Source: Pseudoneobacillus sp052180215
GTDB lineage: Bacteria > Bacillota > Bacilli > Bacillales > Cytobacillaceae
Assembly (NCBI RefSeq): GCF_052180215.1
Contig: NZ_CP197471.1
Coordinates: 2,328,001 to 2,392,000, forward strand
Reading direction: 5' to 3'
DNA: 64,000 bases
A model generated the notes under the pieces. The model searched no databases. It had not been told where the DNA came from and saw nothing but the letters and a program-made list of their open reading frames with translations. This document shows, in pieces, positions 42,347 to 51,523 of this stretch. How positions within the stretch are numbered: the stretch's first letter is position 1; every line of letters begins with the position of its first letter. The position numbers and the translations under genes were made by a program.

Positions 42347-43810
42347 ATGGAATACACAATTAAACCCTTAGCTAAAAGAGGAATTATGTTCCATCTTATT
42401 ACGACAGCCATAGTCATATTACTTATGATGGTATTCGGGGTTTTGATGTTACTTAATCAAGGAGAAATGCTTGAACTTTCTCCAGAATTATTTTATAAAA
42501 TCATGACAGCACACGGAACTGGTATGGTAGGGATTGCAGCACTTGGTGGTTTATCAATCATGTGGTATTTTCTATCCAAATACTTACCGCTTAATCCAAA
42601 GGTACTTATTCTAAATTTTATTATGTTTCTATTAGGTGTCGCTTTAATATTACTCGGGATATTTGCTTTTAACTTTTCAGATGGATGGACATTTTTATAT
42701 CCGCTGCCATCAAAATCAGCTGAATTTAATGGTTCTATAGGTGCCTTATTTTTCTTATTTGGTTTACTCCTTTTAGGATCAGGATTTTTAATCATATATG
42801 GATACGTTGCCTATCATATTACTCGTATTTACGGTGGGCTTCACAAAGCTTTAGGTTGGGATTATATTTTAGGAAAAAAAACGGGCTATGGTCCACCATC
42901 CGCAATTGTGGCAAGTACAATGGTTGTTATTTGTAACTCCACCGCGATTTTAGCAGGAGCAACAGTGATTGTATTTTCCATTTTAAATATTTTAAATCCA
43001 GCAATCTCTATTGATCCGCTTTTAGCAAAACATTTAACCTATGCATTCGGTCATATTTTTGCCAATGCTACGATTTACATGGCTGTTATTGCTGTTTACG
43101 AAGGACTTTCTGCTGCAACCAATCGCCCATGGAAATCAAATAAAGCGTTCTTAATCGCATGGAATTTTTCTACTTTATTTACTTTAATGATTTATACCCA
43201 TCACTTATTAATGGATTTTGCCGTACCAAAATGGATGCTCATTATTGGACAAGTTTTTTCATACGCAAATGGATTACCAGTTATGGTCGTAACCGCATAT
43301 GGAGCCTTAATGATTGTCTACCGTTCCGGAATTAAATGGTCATTTTGGTCCCTATTATTCTTTTTATCCATGTTTGGCTGGTTAGCTGGTGCGATTCCTG
43401 CCATTATTGATGCGACAATTGTCATCAATCATATTATGCATAATACAAAATGGGTCCCTGGCCACTTCCATATGTATATGGGAATGGGTGTAATCACTAT
43501 GATATTTGGTTTTATGTCTTACTTTAATAACCAAGAAGGAAAAGTAAAGGAAAATGGTTGGGATCTTTTCAGTATCGTATTATACTTCATTTTCTTCTTA
43601 GGATTAACTGGTTCATTTTTATATGCAGGCAGCATTAGTGTTCCACGCCGCTGGGCAGAACATTTACCACAATGGGTCGCATCTGACCAAGTTGGGGCGG
43701 TATGTGGTATCCTCATTATTTTTGCAAGTATCATCTTCACGATAAGATTTTTTATGGGAATTGTAAGCGTAGGCAAAGAAAAGCAATCCAATCTTACTAA
43801 ATCAGCTTAA
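42347..43810 (+). CDS. Heme-copper subunit I, probable Cu_A-type NO reductase (or ba3-like oxidase)
   Basis: A 487-residue, about 12-helix heme-copper catalytic subunit. Low-spin heme ligands H56 (MTAHGTGM) and H375, active-site heme ligand H373 (PGHFHMYMG) and Cu_B ligands H236, H285 and H286 (YTHHLLMD) are all conserved. In oxidases of the A and B types the helix VI motif is HxxxY, the Tyr being cross-linked to His; here it reads H236-I-F-A-N240, with no Tyr. Nitric oxide reductases lack this Tyr, including the Cu_A-type enzyme known from Bacillus azotoformans. One base separates it from subunit II. It may still be a divergent oxidase. Confidence 0.8.
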   Translation: MEYTIKPLAKRGIMFHLITTAIVILLMMVFGVLMLLNQGEMLELSPELFYKIMTAHGTGMVGIAALGGLSIMWYFLSKYLPLNPKVLILNFIMFLLGVALILLGIFAFNFSDGWTFLYPLPSKSAEFNGSIGALFFLFGLLLLGSGFLIIYGYVAYHITRIYGGLHKALGWDYILGKKTGYGPPSAIVASTMVVICNSTAILAGATVIVFSILNILNPAISIDPLLAKHLTYAFGHIFANATIYMAVIAVYEGLSAATNRPWKSNKAFLIAWNFSTLFTLMIYTHHLLMDFAVPKWMLIIGQVFSYANGLPVMVVTAYGALMIVYRSGIKWSFWSLLFFLSMFGWLAGAIPAIIDATIVINHIMHNTKWVPGHFHMYMGMGVITMIFGFMSYFNNQEGKVKENGWDLFSIVLYFIFFLGLTGSFLYAGSISVPRRWAEHLPQWVASDQVGAVCGILIIFASIIFTIRFFMGIVSVGKEKQSNLTKSA

Positions 43811-43854
43811 CGCGTCAAAGCGCTGGGGGTCAGACCCCCAGCGCTTTAATGCGT
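43810..43854. repeat. REP-like palindrome, copy 4
   Basis: Core GGGGGTCAGACCCCC centred on A43832, inner arms AAAGCGCT / AGCGCTTT and outer ACGCG / TGCGT, with two mismatches. It follows the subunit I stop directly and may act as its terminator. Confidence 0.85.
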
Positions 43855-43922
43855 AAAAGCAGGAATATTTTTTCCCGATATAGAAATATTATAGTGAATG
43901 ATTTTTAAAGGAGGTCTGCTTC

Positions 43923-45296
43923 GTGGAACAAGCAATCGTTACATATCTCTCTGAAAACAGAGAAAAACATTTAAATGAATTAAAGGAATTTTTAGCTATT
44001 CCTAGCATTAGTTCTCTTCCAGAACATAAAGAGGATGTTCAAAAAGCCGCTCAATGGATGGCCAACTCTTTAACAGGTATCGGAATGGAAAAGGTTGAAA
44101 TTCATCAAACAAAAGGTCATCCAGTGGTAACGGGAGAGTGGTTAAAAGCTGAAGGAAGTCCCACTGTCCTTATCTATGGGCACTATGATGTTCAGCCTGT
44201 TGATCCTCTTCATCTATGGGACAGCCCTCCCTTTGAAGCAGAAATCCGTAACGAAAAGATTTACGCTCGTGGGTCAAGTGACGATAAAGGACAAGTATTT
44301 ATGCATGTAAAAGCATTACAAGCCATCCTTGAAACTACTGGTACCCTTCCAATCAATGTAAAATTTTTAATTGAAGGTGAAGAGGAAGTCGGAAGTCCAA
44401 ATCTCCCTTCTTTTGTTGAGGAACATAAAGAAAAATTATCATCAGATCTTATTGTCATTTCTGATACAAGCATGATGGAACGCGGAAAACCTACTATTTG
44501 TTACGGACTCAGAGGACTTTGCGGAGTACAAATCGATGTAAAAGGTCCTTCTAGCGACCTACACTCCGGCTTATACGGCGGTACCATTCATAATCCAATT
44601 CACGCACTAGTTGAAATTGTAAATTCCTTTCATAATGAAAAGGGGCAAATTACAGTAGATGGTTTTTATGATAAAGTTCAAGAACTATCTGCAGATGAAA
44701 AAGAAGCGTATAATGCACTAGGTATTAAAGACGAATCTTTCATCAAGCAGCTTGGAGTACCTGAAATGTATGGAGAAGAAGGTTACACGACTCTGGAAAG
44801 AACATGGGTTCGTCCTACGCTAGATGTGAATGGAATCTACGGAGGATTTCAAGGGGAAGGAATCAAAACAGTTATCCCTTCTGAAGCACATGCAAAAATC
44901 ACCTGTCGCCTTGTACCTGATCAGGATCCAGATGAAATTGCTGCCCTTCTACAAGAGCACGTAAAAGCACACACACCACCGGGAGTAACGGTTAATGTTT
45001 CTTTATTTGATAAGGGAGCACCTTTTGTAACTCCATTTGATCATCCTGCCATTCAAGCAGCTGGCCGTGCGTATGAAAAGGTTTATAATGTTCCCACTTC
45101 CTATACTCGTGGTGGAGGTTCAATTCCAATCGTAGCAACCTTTGATCAAATTTTAGAAAAGCCAGTGGTATTAATGGGCTTTGGTCTTCCAGATGAAAAT
45201 TTCCATGCTCCAAACGAACATTTCCATTTAGAAAACTTCGATAAAGGGATGGAAACCCTTTGTCATTATTGGTATGAATTAGAAGAATCTCTATAA
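43923..45296 (+). CDS. M20 family metallopeptidase (dipeptidase)
   Basis: A 457-residue zinc peptidase of the M20 family. Metal and catalytic motifs are GHYDVQPVDP, GSSDDKGQVF, GEEEVGSPNL, ISDTSM and the final HAPNEHFHLENF. It probably cleaves dipeptides in the cytosol; no signal peptide is present. The start is GTG behind GGAGGT. It is a single gene closed by a strong terminator. Carboxypeptidase or deacylase activity cannot be excluded. Confidence 0.88.
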   Translation: MEQAIVTYLSENREKHLNELKEFLAIPSISSLPEHKEDVQKAAQWMANSLTGIGMEKVEIHQTKGHPVVTGEWLKAEGSPTVLIYGHYDVQPVDPLHLWDSPPFEAEIRNEKIYARGSSDDKGQVFMHVKALQAILETTGTLPINVKFLIEGEEEVGSPNLPSFVEEHKEKLSSDLIVISDTSMMERGKPTICYGLRGLCGVQIDVKGPSSDLHSGLYGGTIHNPIHALVEIVNSFHNEKGQITVDGFYDKVQELSADEKEAYNALGIKDESFIKQLGVPEMYGEEGYTTLERTWVRPTLDVNGIYGGFQGEGIKTVIPSEAHAKITCRLVPDQDPDEIAALLQEHVKAHTPPGVTVNVSLFDKGAPFVTPFDHPAIQAAGRAYEKVYNVPTSYTRGGGSIPIVATFDQILEKPVVLMGFGLPDENFHAPNEHFHLENFDKGMETLCHYWYELEESL

Positions 45297-45340
45297 TAAA
45301 GAAGCTGACTCCTGTATAAATGAGGGAGTCAGCTTTCTTA
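45297..45340. terminator. Terminator between the M20 peptidase and the Gfo/Idh/MocA gene
   Basis: An AAGCTGACTCC / GGAGTCAGCTTT stem with T- and A-runs on either side serves both convergent genes. Confidence 0.9.
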
Positions 45341-45342
45341 AA

Positions 45343-46290
45343 TTATGCGTTTCCAAGTAAACTTTCTAAAACTCTTTGTACTTCATAGCCTTTACGGAAT
45401 GAAACAAGAAGTGCTTCTTCCCCATTCATAGCTTTTACCAGTTCTTCTACTAAATCATATTTGTCTTCACGTTGAAGAGGATGTGTAACAGGTGCCTGGT
45501 CGCCTTCAGATGAGGATAAAACGCTCCAGTTTGTGATTTCAACCGTTCCTTTGTCTCCATATACCTTAAAGGAGATATGTTCTTTTTGTCCAATATTACT
45601 TAAGCCATTGAACATAACGGTTGTACCGTTTTCAAGCTCCATTCTAGCAACAAACCCATTTTCACAAAGAGTTGGGTCTTCAGGATAGTCCACAAACGAT
45701 TGTACATTTTTCAAATTACCGAAAACATCTTGAACCATTTGGATATAATGTGGTCCAACCTCGCGAATATAACCACCTTGTTCCCTGCTTGCAATCCAAT
45801 CGTTTTTCTGCCATGCGCGTGGCCAAGTCGTAAAATACATTTGTACTTCTACACGTTTTACCGTACCTATTTCACCATTAACAATTTTTTCTTTAAAACT
45901 TTGAAAAACATTGGAATACACCATTGGAAAATTAATCGCATTTACAATATTAGCTTCTTCTGCTGCTTGAGCCATCTCGGAGGCTTCGGAAATCGAATTT
46001 GCCAGCGGTTTTTCACATAAGAAATTCTTCTTCGCACTTATGATATCAAGTGCAATCCGATGATGAAATTTAGGTGGAACGGCTAAATATACTAAATTAA
46101 TAGAATCATCCTTAAGCATTTCTTTATAATTTGTATATGTAGTAACATTATGTTTTTGTTTAATTGCTTCTAAACGATTTTCACTCACATCACAAACTGC
46201 TGCAACTTCCGTTAAAGGATGTTGAACGAATTTATTTAATACTCTTTCCCCAATAGCACCAAGGCCGATTACCCCTACTTTTACTGTCAT
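45343..46290 (-). CDS. Gfo/Idh/MocA family NAD(P)-dependent oxidoreductase
   Basis: A 315-residue two-domain oxidoreductase: Rossmann fold GVIGLGAIGERVLNKF at the N-terminus, the catalytic EKPLANS motif near 95, and a C-terminal alpha/beta dimer domain. Substrates in the family are sugars, inositols or related polyols. The gene is alone between terminators, so context gives no hint. Start ATG 46290 has GGAGTG upstream; GTG 46299 is less likely. Confidence 0.82.
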   Translation of the reverse strand: MTVKVGVIGLGAIGERVLNKFVQHPLTEVAAVCDVSENRLEAIKQKHNVTTYTNYKEMLKDDSINLVYLAVPPKFHHRIALDIISAKKNFLCEKPLANSISEASEMAQAAEEANIVNAINFPMVYSNVFQSFKEKIVNGEIGTVKRVEVQMYFTTWPRAWQKNDWIASREQGGYIREVGPHYIQMVQDVFGNLKNVQSFVDYPEDPTLCENGFVARMELENGTTVMFNGLSNIGQKEHISFKVYGDKGTVEITNWSVLSSSEGDQAPVTHPLQREDKYDLVEELVKAMNGEEALLVSFRKGYEVQRVLESLLGNA

Positions 46291-46399
46291 AGCAAACACT
46301 CCAAATCTTTCAGATTTCGAAACAAATCTATTTTACCATTAAATTCAGAAATATTAAAAAGAAAAAATAGAATTAAAAGCAGAAGAATTTTCATAAAAA

Positions 46400-46453
46400 T
46401 TTACCCCTTTAATTCGTGAGGCTTATTCCTCGAAGATTTAAAGGGGTAAAATA
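46400..46453 (-). terminator. Large hairpin/terminator after the Cys-rich gene
   Basis: TTACCCCTTTAA pairs with TTAAAGGGGTAA, enclosing a second stem GAGG-CTTATT-CCTC. The minus-strand side runs into AT-rich sequence and would end the small Cys-rich gene. Confidence 0.6.
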
Positions 46454-46484
46454 AACTTTCTCTCTTTATCTCATTCTATGGTAA

Positions 46485-46658
46485 TCACTTTGAAAGTTTA
46501 TCAATGATTTTCTTTATATTTTCTTTTGGACTCCAACAATTGAACTGGTAGTCAGGCTTGGTATCATAGCCCAGTCGAACACAGGAGTAACGCATCCCCG
46601 ATTGGGATTTTTCTGCTTTAAAATTTACACACGTCGCACAACATTGAAAATTTTTCAT
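46485..46658 (-). CDS. Small Cys-rich conserved protein, unknown function
   Basis: A 57-residue ORF beginning MKNFQCCATCVNFKAEKS. Cysteines at C6, C7, C10, C26 and C41 could form a zinc- or iron-binding site, with FNCWSPKENI near the end. The pattern resembles a short conserved family I have seen in Bacillaceae genomes, annotated only as hypothetical. The ribosome binding site is weak (TGGAATG). It lies between the Gfo/Idh/MocA gene and the helicase. The codon pattern and Cys spacing support a real gene; the function is unknown. Confidence 0.6.
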   Translation of the reverse strand: MKNFQCCATCVNFKAEKSQSGMRYSCVRLGYDTKPDYQFNCWSPKENIKKIIDKLSK

Positions 46659-46677
46659 ACTAGCATTCCATTACCCA

Positions 46678-46732
46678 CTTTACCACATTAATGCACTGGG
46701 GGTCTGACCCCCGGTGCGTTAATGTGGTAAAG
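46678..46732. repeat. REP-like palindrome, copy 5, overlapping a gene end
   Basis: Core GGGGGTCTGACCCCC centred on T46705, arms GTGCGTTAATGTGGTAA and complementary bases on the left with few mismatches. The last codons and the TAA stop of the helicase gene (46719) lie inside it. Confidence 0.85.
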
Positions 46733-49022
46733 GATGGAGTTTCCTCCCTTCGGTCCATTCTTTTGGTAGTAGCCTTTGGTATTTATTCTCTAGGAATCGG
46801 TCATCAATCAGAATAATGGTCCCTTCGTCTTCTTCTGACCTTATGAGTCGTCCTCCCGCTTGAAGAACTTTGTTGATCCCAGGATAAACATAGGAATAGT
46901 CATAGCCCTTTTTCCCGACTTTATTAAAGTAATCCTTTATTAAATCGCGTTCCAGTCCAATTTGAGGCAAGCCCACTCCAACAATGACTACCCCGTTCAA
47001 GCGATCTCCCTTCAGGTCAACACCTTCTGAAAAGATGCCTCCTAAAACAGCAAAGCCTACTAAAGTTTCTGTTTTATTTGGCTGAAAAGCCAAGAGAAAA
47101 TCCTCTCTTTCCTGTTCGGACATCCCTTGGCCCTGAAGTAGAACTTCAACAACTATATCTTCATCCATAAAAAGCTCATACACTGACATCATATATTGAT
47201 AGGAAGGGAAAAAGATCAAAAAGTTCCCTTGCTGATTTTTTACCAATTCAGCAAGAATTTTTACAATTTGCGATTTGGTCCTCTCTCTGTCTTTAAATCT
47301 AGTTGATAAAGGTTCAATATGGAAAGCTACTTGATCACGATCAAATGGTGAAGGTATCCCAATCAAATAATCTTCTTCACTTGCACCTAATAAATTTTGG
47401 TAATAATCAATCGGTGTTAAGGTGGCGGAAAAATATATTTTAGAACGATATCCTTTTGTCATTTGCTTTAAATGGTTGGAAGGGTCGAGACAGAACATTT
47501 TTAGTTTGACTTCATTTTTCTCCATTTCGATAAATGTAATAAATCGCTCGTCATAAAGCTTTTGTATTCTAAGGAAGTTATACGTTAAAAAATAAGTTTC
47601 TAATAACTGTTCATCTGTTGTCGTTCCAGCTTGATGTAATAATTCATGCTCCGCTTCTTTTCGGAACTGCTCTAAAGATACTAAAAAATCCTCTGATACC
47701 TTTTCAAAAATAACAGAATCGTTTTCTTTAGCCAGTTTCTTTAACAATAAAAACTGATTATTAATCTCTTTAGCGGTTTGAGATAATATCATATTTTTGC
47801 CTTCATATGCTTTTTTCAGCGCCAAAAAACTAGATTTCAAGATTTCAGCTGAAAACATTTCTTTAGCACGATCAACTAAGTTATGGGCTTCATCTACTAA
47901 TAAAACCGTTTCCTTTTTTTGATCTTCAAAAAGTCTCTTAAGTGAGATTCTTGGATCAAAAATATAGTTATAATCACAAATCACCACATCGGCTGCGTAT
48001 GAAAGATCCAACGAAAACTCAAACGGGCAAAGCATATGTTTTCTAGCATACTTTTCAATGATTTGCCGGTCTAAGGATTCTTCATTTTGCAAAATATCCA
48101 AAATACCACCATTTAAGCGATCATAATACCCATTTGCAAACTCACAATAATCCTTTTGACATAACGTTTTTTCTTTCAAACAGGCTTTCTCCTTGGCTGT
48201 AATAGTCACGGAGTGTAAACAAAGCCCATTTCCTTTCATTAACTGAAAGGCTTCCTCTGCTGTTTGCCTTGTAATCGTTTTAGCTGTTAAATAAAATACT
48301 TTTTCAATCCCATTTGTTTGAAATGTCTTAATGGCTGGAAAAGTGGTAGATATGGTTTTGCCAATACCGGTTGGGGCCATCGCAAATAAGTTTTGCTTAT
48401 CTGAAATCGTCTTAAAAACAGCACCCGCTAGCTTTCGTTGCCCTTTGCGAAACTGCTCAAATGGAAATGATAACTTTTCGATACTCGCATTTCTATTTTG
48501 CTGATGTTTAAGTCGTAGTTCAGCATAAGGAGCATATTTTGCAATGACATCATAAACAAATTCTTCTAATTCACCTATTTGACATCGTTGAACAAACTGC
48601 TTTTTATCCTCATTGTTAATATTAAAGTACGTTAATTGTACGGTTAATTCTTTTATGCCTTGTTGCTTGGCGTATATATAGGCATAAAATTTGGCCTGTG
48701 CCCAATGGACAGGATAACTAGATTCTGAAATCATGGACAAGTCATGGGAAGTAGACTTAATTTCGTCGATGGTCACTTGCTCTGCATTCATTAAAATTCC
48801 ATCACAGCGGCCTTCGATTTCGTATAAAATGCGATTCCATTCTAACTCAATGTTCAAAGGTACTTCTTTAAGGTCAACTTCTTCATATGTTTGTTGAATC
48901 TTTTGATGTGCCTTCGTTCCTTCTGTCATAGCTTGGGATGTTCGAAAACGTTGGTCAATACTTCCGCTTTGAAAAACATATTCAACTAAAGATCTGATTG
49001 AAATTTTTACACGATTACTCAC
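46719..49022 (-). CDS. DinG/Rad3-type Fe-S helicase fused to a PD-(D/E)XK nuclease domain
   Basis: A 767-residue protein. The N-terminal about 180 residues form a Cas4/RecB-like nuclease: GRCDGILM, IDEIKSTS (D...ExK) and the QAKFYAYIYA Q-xxx-Y motif. The rest is an SF2 helicase with Walker A APTGIGKTIS, DEAH (VDEAHNLVD) and four cysteines (CLKEKTLCQKDYC...LCPFE) for an Fe-S cluster. Such enzymes unwind DNA 5' to 3' and here could also cut it, suggesting DNA repair. The GTG start has GGGGAGGG. The C-terminal LPH and stop come from the REP palindrome, so the natural tail may have been altered. Confidence 0.85.
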   Translation of the reverse strand: MSNRVKISIRSLVEYVFQSGSIDQRFRTSQAMTEGTKAHQKIQQTYEEVDLKEVPLNIELEWNRILYEIEGRCDGILMNAEQVTIDEIKSTSHDLSMISESSYPVHWAQAKFYAYIYAKQQGIKELTVQLTYFNINNEDKKQFVQRCQIGELEEFVYDVIAKYAPYAELRLKHQQNRNASIEKLSFPFEQFRKGQRKLAGAVFKTISDKQNLFAMAPTGIGKTISTTFPAIKTFQTNGIEKVFYLTAKTITRQTAEEAFQLMKGNGLCLHSVTITAKEKACLKEKTLCQKDYCEFANGYYDRLNGGILDILQNEESLDRQIIEKYARKHMLCPFEFSLDLSYAADVVICDYNYIFDPRISLKRLFEDQKKETVLLVDEAHNLVDRAKEMFSAEILKSSFLALKKAYEGKNMILSQTAKEINNQFLLLKKLAKENDSVIFEKVSEDFLVSLEQFRKEAEHELLHQAGTTTDEQLLETYFLTYNFLRIQKLYDERFITFIEMEKNEVKLKMFCLDPSNHLKQMTKGYRSKIYFSATLTPIDYYQNLLGASEEDYLIGIPSPFDRDQVAFHIEPLSTRFKDRERTKSQIVKILAELVKNQQGNFLIFFPSYQYMMSVYELFMDEDIVVEVLLQGQGMSEQEREDFLLAFQPNKTETLVGFAVLGGIFSEGVDLKGDRLNGVVIVGVGLPQIGLERDLIKDYFNKVGKKGYDYSYVYPGINKVLQAGGRLIRSEEDEGTIILIDDRFLENKYQRLLPKEWTEGRKLHPLPH

Positions 49023-49126
49023 AACATCCCTCCCCTGGACTCACTATAATGAACTCAATAAAAAGGCTTAGAAAATGAAATTCTAAACCCTATCTTCAGG
49101 CCCTTCTTCAACCTTGATCACTGGTA

Positions 49127-49354
49127 TTATTTTAATACTTGTAAAAATTTCTCATTTCTTACAGTCTTTTCTTCTTCACTTGAGAGATCATATTTTTTCA
49201 ATAAATGAAAGATTTCGTTTAGTTTTTCTTGAGAATGAGCAACCGAAAAAAACGAACTGAATAATTCTTTCACTTCTTCTGGTAAAAAATCGCTTTGTGA
49301 CTCAAATTTTTTCTTTACATCTTCAATCGAATGATCGATTTGGCATTGACTCAT
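49127..49354 (-). CDS. Small hypothetical helical protein
   Basis: A 75-residue acidic/basic helical protein beginning MSQCQIDHSIEDVKKKFES, with LPEEVKELFSSFF and LNEIFHLLKKYDLSSEEEKTV. There is no signal or membrane segment. ATG 49354 has GGAGG nine bases upstream; an earlier ATG at 49369 overlaps that site and was rejected. I do not recognise the family. It is isolated between the helicase and the MFS transporter. Confidence 0.65.
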   Translation of the reverse strand: MSQCQIDHSIEDVKKKFESQSDFLPEEVKELFSSFFSVAHSQEKLNEIFHLLKKYDLSSEEEKTVRNEKFLQVLK

Positions 49355-49447
49355 GATTTTAACCTCCAATTAAATGGTTTGTCTTTTCATTATAGAATAA
49401 ATTAACACAACTCACTATAAAAAAATCCAGTCTATTCGACTGGATGA

Positions 49448-50704
49448 TTATTGTTCTAACGCGGTTTTAATTGGATGTTGCTTTCCTTTTTTCAATGTGA
49501 AGTATAACCAAATAAATACAAAAGCACTCGATGCACGTATTATAGTCGATATGGTCATAGCAACATTTATGTTGGTAGTCTCTAGTAAAAATACACCAAA
49601 TTGTGGCGCAACAAATCCAATTATCGCCAACAATACATTATAGTTAGCAATATAATTACTACGATTTTCCTCTTCTGTCACTTCTAAAAGCTGATTAAAC
49701 AGGATTAAAACCGTACCTGATACAAACAAACCAGTAAATATATTAGTAGCCAGTAAATAATATAAGTTTTTAGATAATATTGTTAAAACTGGTGCCGTTG
49801 CCATACCAAGGGAACAATAAATAAGCATTTTAGCGTTGGTATGCTTATCAGCCATTTTCCCCCACCATTTATAACTTGCAACCTGCGCAATTGAATTAGC
49901 CACCCCAAACAAACTAATCCATAATCCAGTTGCATGTGCATCTTTAATTTGATAAATATTAAAAAGCGGCCATGCCATTTGCCATCCAAAGTTGAAATAC
50001 AGGGCACAAAAAAGGAAGATTAAGAAACGTTTATCTTTTAATATTCCCCAGTCAAAGCTAAGCTTTTTATTTACGAAAGAAGAATGTTGTTTCTCCTTTT
50101 TTCTTTCTACATGTTTTAATAAAAAATACATTTCCAATACACCAAAAATAAACGCAAAAAAGAATATAAATTGATAAGGTACAGGATTCGCTTTATCAAA
50201 TTGTTGAAGAAGGATTCCCATTAAAAACGTCGAAATCATCCCGACAATGGTAAGAACTCGATTTCGTTCACTAAAAAAGCCACTCCTACGATGATCCGGG
50301 ATTAAGTCTCCAATAAAGGATTGCCAGCTTAAAAGAGTAAAAGACCCAGGCAAATTCATAAATCCAATTAATAACACAAAAACCCAACTTCTGTATTCAT
50401 CAGGTACATACATGATAAAGACCATCGCAAAAACAAAAAGTCTAGTAAATAATATGGATAGTGCAGTAAACTTCTTCTTTTCTTCTAATCTACTAAGTAA
50501 AAATGACCCAAGTATCATAGCGAACATTCCAATAAATTGCGGCAGAGAAGAAATTAATCCAACCTGATAATTCGTTGCTCCTAATACACTAATCGCAAAT
50601 AAGGAGAAATAATTATTACTAATACTAGTAACAACCGTTGAAGCTATTCCATTTAAAATGCTGTACCGCTCATTATGTTTAATCGTACTTAAATCCTGCT
50701 CCAC
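49448..50704 (-). CDS. Major facilitator superfamily transporter
   Basis: A 418-residue membrane protein with about 12 helices and the MFS-type loop SFLLSRLEEKKKFT between helices 2 and 3. QIKDAHATGLWISLFGVANSIA marks the second half (about 255-280). The substrate is unknown. Upstream in-frame GTG codons extend to 50746, which lies inside a REP palindrome; GTG 50704 with AAAGAGGAT upstream is preferred. Single gene. Confidence 0.75.
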   Translation of the reverse strand: MEQDLSTIKHNERYSILNGIASTVVTSISNNYFSLFAISVLGATNYQVGLISSLPQFIGMFAMILGSFLLSRLEEKKKFTALSILFTRLFVFAMVFIMYVPDEYRSWVFVLLIGFMNLPGSFTLLSWQSFIGDLIPDHRRSGFFSERNRVLTIVGMISTFLMGILLQQFDKANPVPYQFIFFFAFIFGVLEMYFLLKHVERKKEKQHSSFVNKKLSFDWGILKDKRFLIFLFCALYFNFGWQMAWPLFNIYQIKDAHATGLWISLFGVANSIAQVASYKWWGKMADKHTNAKMLIYCSLGMATAPVLTILSKNLYYLLATNIFTGLFVSGTVLILFNQLLEVTEEENRSNYIANYNVLLAIIGFVAPQFGVFLLETTNINVAMTISTIIRASSAFVFIWLYFTLKKGKQHPIKTALEQ

Positions 50705-50743
50705 AATTTCATCCTCTTTCTCCACATTAATCGCTATACCTCT

Positions 50744-50802
50744 CACATCACCGCTTTAACGTGCCGGGGGTCAGACCCCCGGTACGTTGAAGCGGTGATG
50801 TG
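50744..50802. repeat. REP-like palindrome, copy 6
   Basis: Core GGGGGTCAGACCCCC centred on A50773, arms GTACGTTGAAGCGGTGATGTG with a few G-T type mismatches. It lies between the divergent MFS and PNPOx-like genes. Confidence 0.88.
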
Positions 50803-50943
50803 TTTACTTATTTTCAAATTATTTCAACTCATTTTACTACGGAAGACGAAATAATAAAAGTGAATTTTTAGTAAAATGTGTAGATTAGTTTGATGAAATA
50901 TTTGGGATAATATCAACGAATCTAATGAAAAGGAGCAAAATAT

Positions 50944-51366
50944 ATGAACCAGGAACAATTAAGGGAAAAAATAGAAGAAATTTTAAATGATTCTAATGTC
51001 GGTACTTTAGCAACCGTAGAAAAAAATAAACCTCATTCAAGATATATGACATTCCATCATGAAGGTTTGACATTATATACTGCTACAAGTACAGAAACCC
51101 ATAAGATAGAGGAGCTCGAACAGAATCCAAATGTACATATTTTATTAGGATATGAAGGAAAAGGATATGGAGACGGTTACTTAGAAATTGAGGGTACAGC
51201 CAAGATTCGTGACGATGAATTGAAAACAAAATTATGGAATGAAAAAATGGCAAACTGGTTTGATGGTCCAAATGATCCAAATTATATTGTTCTTCAAATA
51301 GATCCTTCACAGATACGCTTAATGAATAACGAAGGTGATTCTTCTCCAAACATATTACAGCTCTAG
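50944..51366 (+). CDS. Pyridoxamine 5'-phosphate oxidase-like general stress protein
   Basis: A 140-residue split-barrel protein of the general stress protein 26 type (GTLATVEKNKPHSRYMTF, LTLYTATSTETHKIEELEQNP in adjacent blocks). Such proteins bind flavin and are often part of the sigma B stress regulon. I could not find a convincing sigma B promoter (the spacing of GTTT and GGGATA is too short). AAGGAG precedes the ATG. Confidence 0.8.
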   Translation: MNQEQLREKIEEILNDSNVGTLATVEKNKPHSRYMTFHHEGLTLYTATSTETHKIEELEQNPNVHILLGYEGKGYGDGYLEIEGTAKIRDDELKTKLWNEKMANWFDGPNDPNYIVLQIDPSQIRLMNNEGDSSPNILQL

Positions 51367-51382
51367 AAATCACCTACTCAAG

Positions 51383-51412
51383 AAAGCTTCTCTATTTAAG
51401 AAGCTTTTTTTA
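51383..51412 (+). terminator. Terminator after the stress-protein gene
   Basis: AAGCTTCT / AAGAAGCTT stem followed by a T-run. Confidence 0.85.
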
Positions 51413-51523
51413 GTGCTTTCTACCTATATTCGTAAAAGTTTTAATAGTTTATATATTCTAACAACTATCCCTCTGCTATACTAAAAGTATTTATTACCTG
51501 AACTACCTTAAGGAGGGACATAC

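Noticed and set aside
49023..49126. Tiny ORF with IKIIPVIKVEEGPEDRV on the minus strand
   Set aside because: The frame has no start codon or ribosome binding site and is only about 25 codons; it looked gene-like but cannot be supported.
50860..50943. Sigma B promoter before the stress-protein-like gene
   Set aside because: GTTTGA and GGGATA occur, but with a 10-base spacer, too short for the usual spacing.
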